A DNA stretch of 64,000 bases from JALZUR01 sp965205365 (GTDB lineage: Bacteria; Bdellovibrionota; Bdellovibrionia; Bdellovibrionales; UBA1609), in contig CBDBGT010000013.1 of the NCBI GenBank assembly GCA_965205365.1, positions 462,028 through 526,027 on the forward strand, given 5' to 3'. Position 1 is the first letter of the stretch. Each line of letters starts with the position of its first letter. The notes under the pieces are model-generated. The model was not told the origin of the DNA and searched no databases. It saw nothing but the letters and a program-made list of their open reading frames with translations. The position numbers were made by a program, and so were the translations under genes. This document shows, piece by piece, positions 62,547 to 64,000 of this stretch.

Positions 62547-63047
62547 ATGAAAAACAATAACCTCAATAAAACTTATAATGAAAACTTTAAACTCAACGCT
62601 GTGAAAAAATTACTCGCTGACAAAAAAGGACTCACTTACACCGCTAGTAAACTTAACATTGCCTCTTCAACCCTCTATGGATGGAAGAAAAAATATGCTA
62701 ATTTAAATTCTATGACCCACAGCAACAGCAATAAAAAACTCTCTCTTGAAGACAAACTTAACTTTATTAAAAAAACTCAATCTTTAAATGAAAACGAACT
62801 TGGAAAATTTCTTAGAGAAAATGGACTTAACTCTTCAGACCTTATTAATTTTGAAAAAGAATTACTTGGACAAAATCCTGTTGGAAGACCTTCACTTGAT
62901 CCTGAAATTAAAACTTTAAGGAAAGATAAAATAAACTTAGAAAGATCTTTAAATCGAGCTGAAAAAGCTCTAGCTGAACAGTCTGCTAGAATCATCTTGT
63001 TAAAAAAAAGCCACGAGATCTGGGGGGTCAAAGAGGACGAAGATTAA
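62547..63047 (+). CDS. IS3-family transposase OrfA
   Basis: 166 residues: N-terminal helix-turn-helix (NENFKLNAVKKLLADKKGL, SSTLYGWKKKY), a middle Lys-rich segment and a C-terminal leucine zipper (DKINLERSLNRAEKALAEQ). AAGGA precedes the ATG at good spacing. It ends within the start of OrfB, whose frame is -1, as in IS3 elements. Left end of the element lies somewhere in 62402-62480, where GGTTTTTGGATAGTTGG looks like a terminal repeat. Confidence 0.88.
   Translation: MKNNNLNKTYNENFKLNAVKKLLADKKGLTYTASKLNIASSTLYGWKKKYANLNSMTHSNSNKKLSLEDKLNFIKKTQSLNENELGKFLRENGLNSSDLINFEKELLGQNPVGRPSLDPEIKTLRKDKINLERSLNRAEKALAEQSARIILLKKSHEIWGVKEDED
63002..63010 (+). other. Probable programmed -1 frameshift site (A8G)
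   Basis: Eight A residues followed by G lie near the end of orfA, in the slippery A-AAA-AAG arrangement used by IS3 elements. A -1 shift here joins OrfA to the OrfB frame, which has no ATG start of its own. Confidence 0.7.
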
Positions 63048-64000
63048 GTCCTGATGACAAAGAAGTTTGTCTTGAATTAATTAACACCTCTTCTAAAAAT
63101 GGCTGTAGACTTAAACTTGCCTGCAGCGATTTAGAAATTGATATTAAAACTTTCAACCGCTGGAAACTTTCTTTAACTGATAAAAGAAAAGGACCCTTAT
63201 CGCCTCCAAAAAATAAATTAAGTGATAAAGAAAAAGATGAGATCATTAACACCTGTACTTTAAAAAAGTATGTTGATGACTCTCCTCATGTGATAGTTTC
63301 AAAACTTGCAGATGATGGAGTTTATTTAGCAAGTGAATCAAGTTTTTATAAAGTTTTAAAAGAGAATAAACTTTTAGTTCATAGAGGAAGAACAAAACCA
63401 AAAACTAAACAAAAGCCAAAAGGAATGACTGCAACGGAAGTGAATCAAGTTTATTCTTGGGATATTACTTATTTAAAAACTTCGGTGCGGGGTCGGTTTT
63501 ATTATTTATATATGTTTATGGATGTGTTTAGTAGAAAGATTGTAGGTTATAAAGTACACGTTAGAGAAAGTATGGATTTATCATCAGAGTTAATTAAAAA
63601 GATTTGTGAGAGAGAAAAAATAAAAAGAAATGAGCTAGTATTACATTCAGATAATGGCGGCTCAATGAAGGGAGCAACGATGCTAGCAACACTTGATTGG
63701 TTGGGAGTTTCAAGTTCATTTAGTAGGCCGAGTGTAAGTAATGACAATGCCTATTCAGAAAGTTTATTTAAGACGTTAAAGTATGTGCCGGATTATCCAG
63801 AGTTTTTTAAAAGCATAGGTGATGCAAGAGACTGGGTTGATAGTTTTGTTAATTGGTACAATGAAGAGCATCGTCACAGTGGAATAAAGTTTGTGACGCC
63901 ATCAGAGCGTCATTTAGGAAAAGATAAAGAGATATTAGAAAAGCGTAAGGAAGTTTATGAAGCAGCAAGAAGGTTAAAGCCAGAGCGCTGGAGTGGCAGA
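63010..64000 (+). CDS. IS3-family transposase OrfB (runs off window end)
   Basis: The -1 frame after the slippery site is open to the end of the window (about 330 codons). DDE motifs: first Asp in YSWDITYLKT, second in LHSDNGGSMKG, Glu in AYSESLFKTLKY. The C-terminal WYNEEHRHSGIKFVTP follows with the usual spacing. An intact, probably active OrfAB element. The right inverted repeat lies outside the window. Confidence 0.92.

Noticed and set aside
1..64000. tRNA, rRNA and riboswitch genes
   Set aside because: I scanned the gaps between genes and saw no convincing tRNA cloverleaf, rRNA segment or known riboswitch core; a covariance-model search would be decisive.

Overview
The window looks like a low-GC (roughly mid-30s %) chromosome segment of a Gram-negative bacterium. 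It carries LolA-like carrier, outer-membrane barrel, PBP1A and MsbA-like genes. The mixture of DivIVA, PilT, a sigma-54 activator, RNase G, many exported hypothetical proteins and a nucleoside-salvage operon suggests a Bdellovibrionota or other former-deltaproteobacterial lineage. That placement is inference from gene content; no rRNA or tRNA gene was seen.

1-14.3 kb is compact housekeeping: a partial lipoprotein, a DoxX-like protein, nth, elbB, citrate synthase next to a degenerate SpoIIE/PP2C-type protein, an operon valS-rnr-nucleosidase, an outer-membrane barrel head-to-head with an MFS exporter, and divIVA.

14.3-24.2 kb is an accessory island: an IS1634-type element with a 203-bp target duplication; a secreted ankyrin-repeat gene interrupted by an IS982-type and an ISL3-type element, whose frame is restored if both are removed; an intact ankyrin paralogue sharing an identical 194-bp block; and a nest of a group II intron remnant, a decayed ISNCY-like element and an IS3 remnant.

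24.2-46.2 kb is again mostly housekeeping: a secreted coiled-coil protein, PBP1A, UvrA, an MsbA-like ABC exporter and a sigma-54 activator on the plus strand; the minus-strand operon rplU-rpmA-obgE-nadD/rsfS-rlmH-comF-lolA-like; rng; then pilT and deoC-pdp-punA on the plus strand.

46.3-56.2 kb mixes cargo and remnants: a 5'-truncated fibre-like (DUF1566-type) gene, a three-gene operon (exported intradiol-dioxygenase-like protein, small exported Cys-rich protein, ferritin-like di-iron protein), IS remnants, a thioredoxin-TPR protein, a secreted subtilisin and an amino-acid:cation symporter.

56.2-64 kb is dominated by a second IS1634-type copy bracketed by perfect-looking 1,406-bp direct repeats. 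These duplicate a whole exported-protein gene with its terminator and a chimeric IS982/IS3 ORF. Then come IS5 and HEAT-repeat remnants and an IS3-family element with an apparent programmed -1 frameshift, running off the end. The most unusual features are the extreme target duplications and the dioxygenase/Cys-peptide/di-iron cassette.
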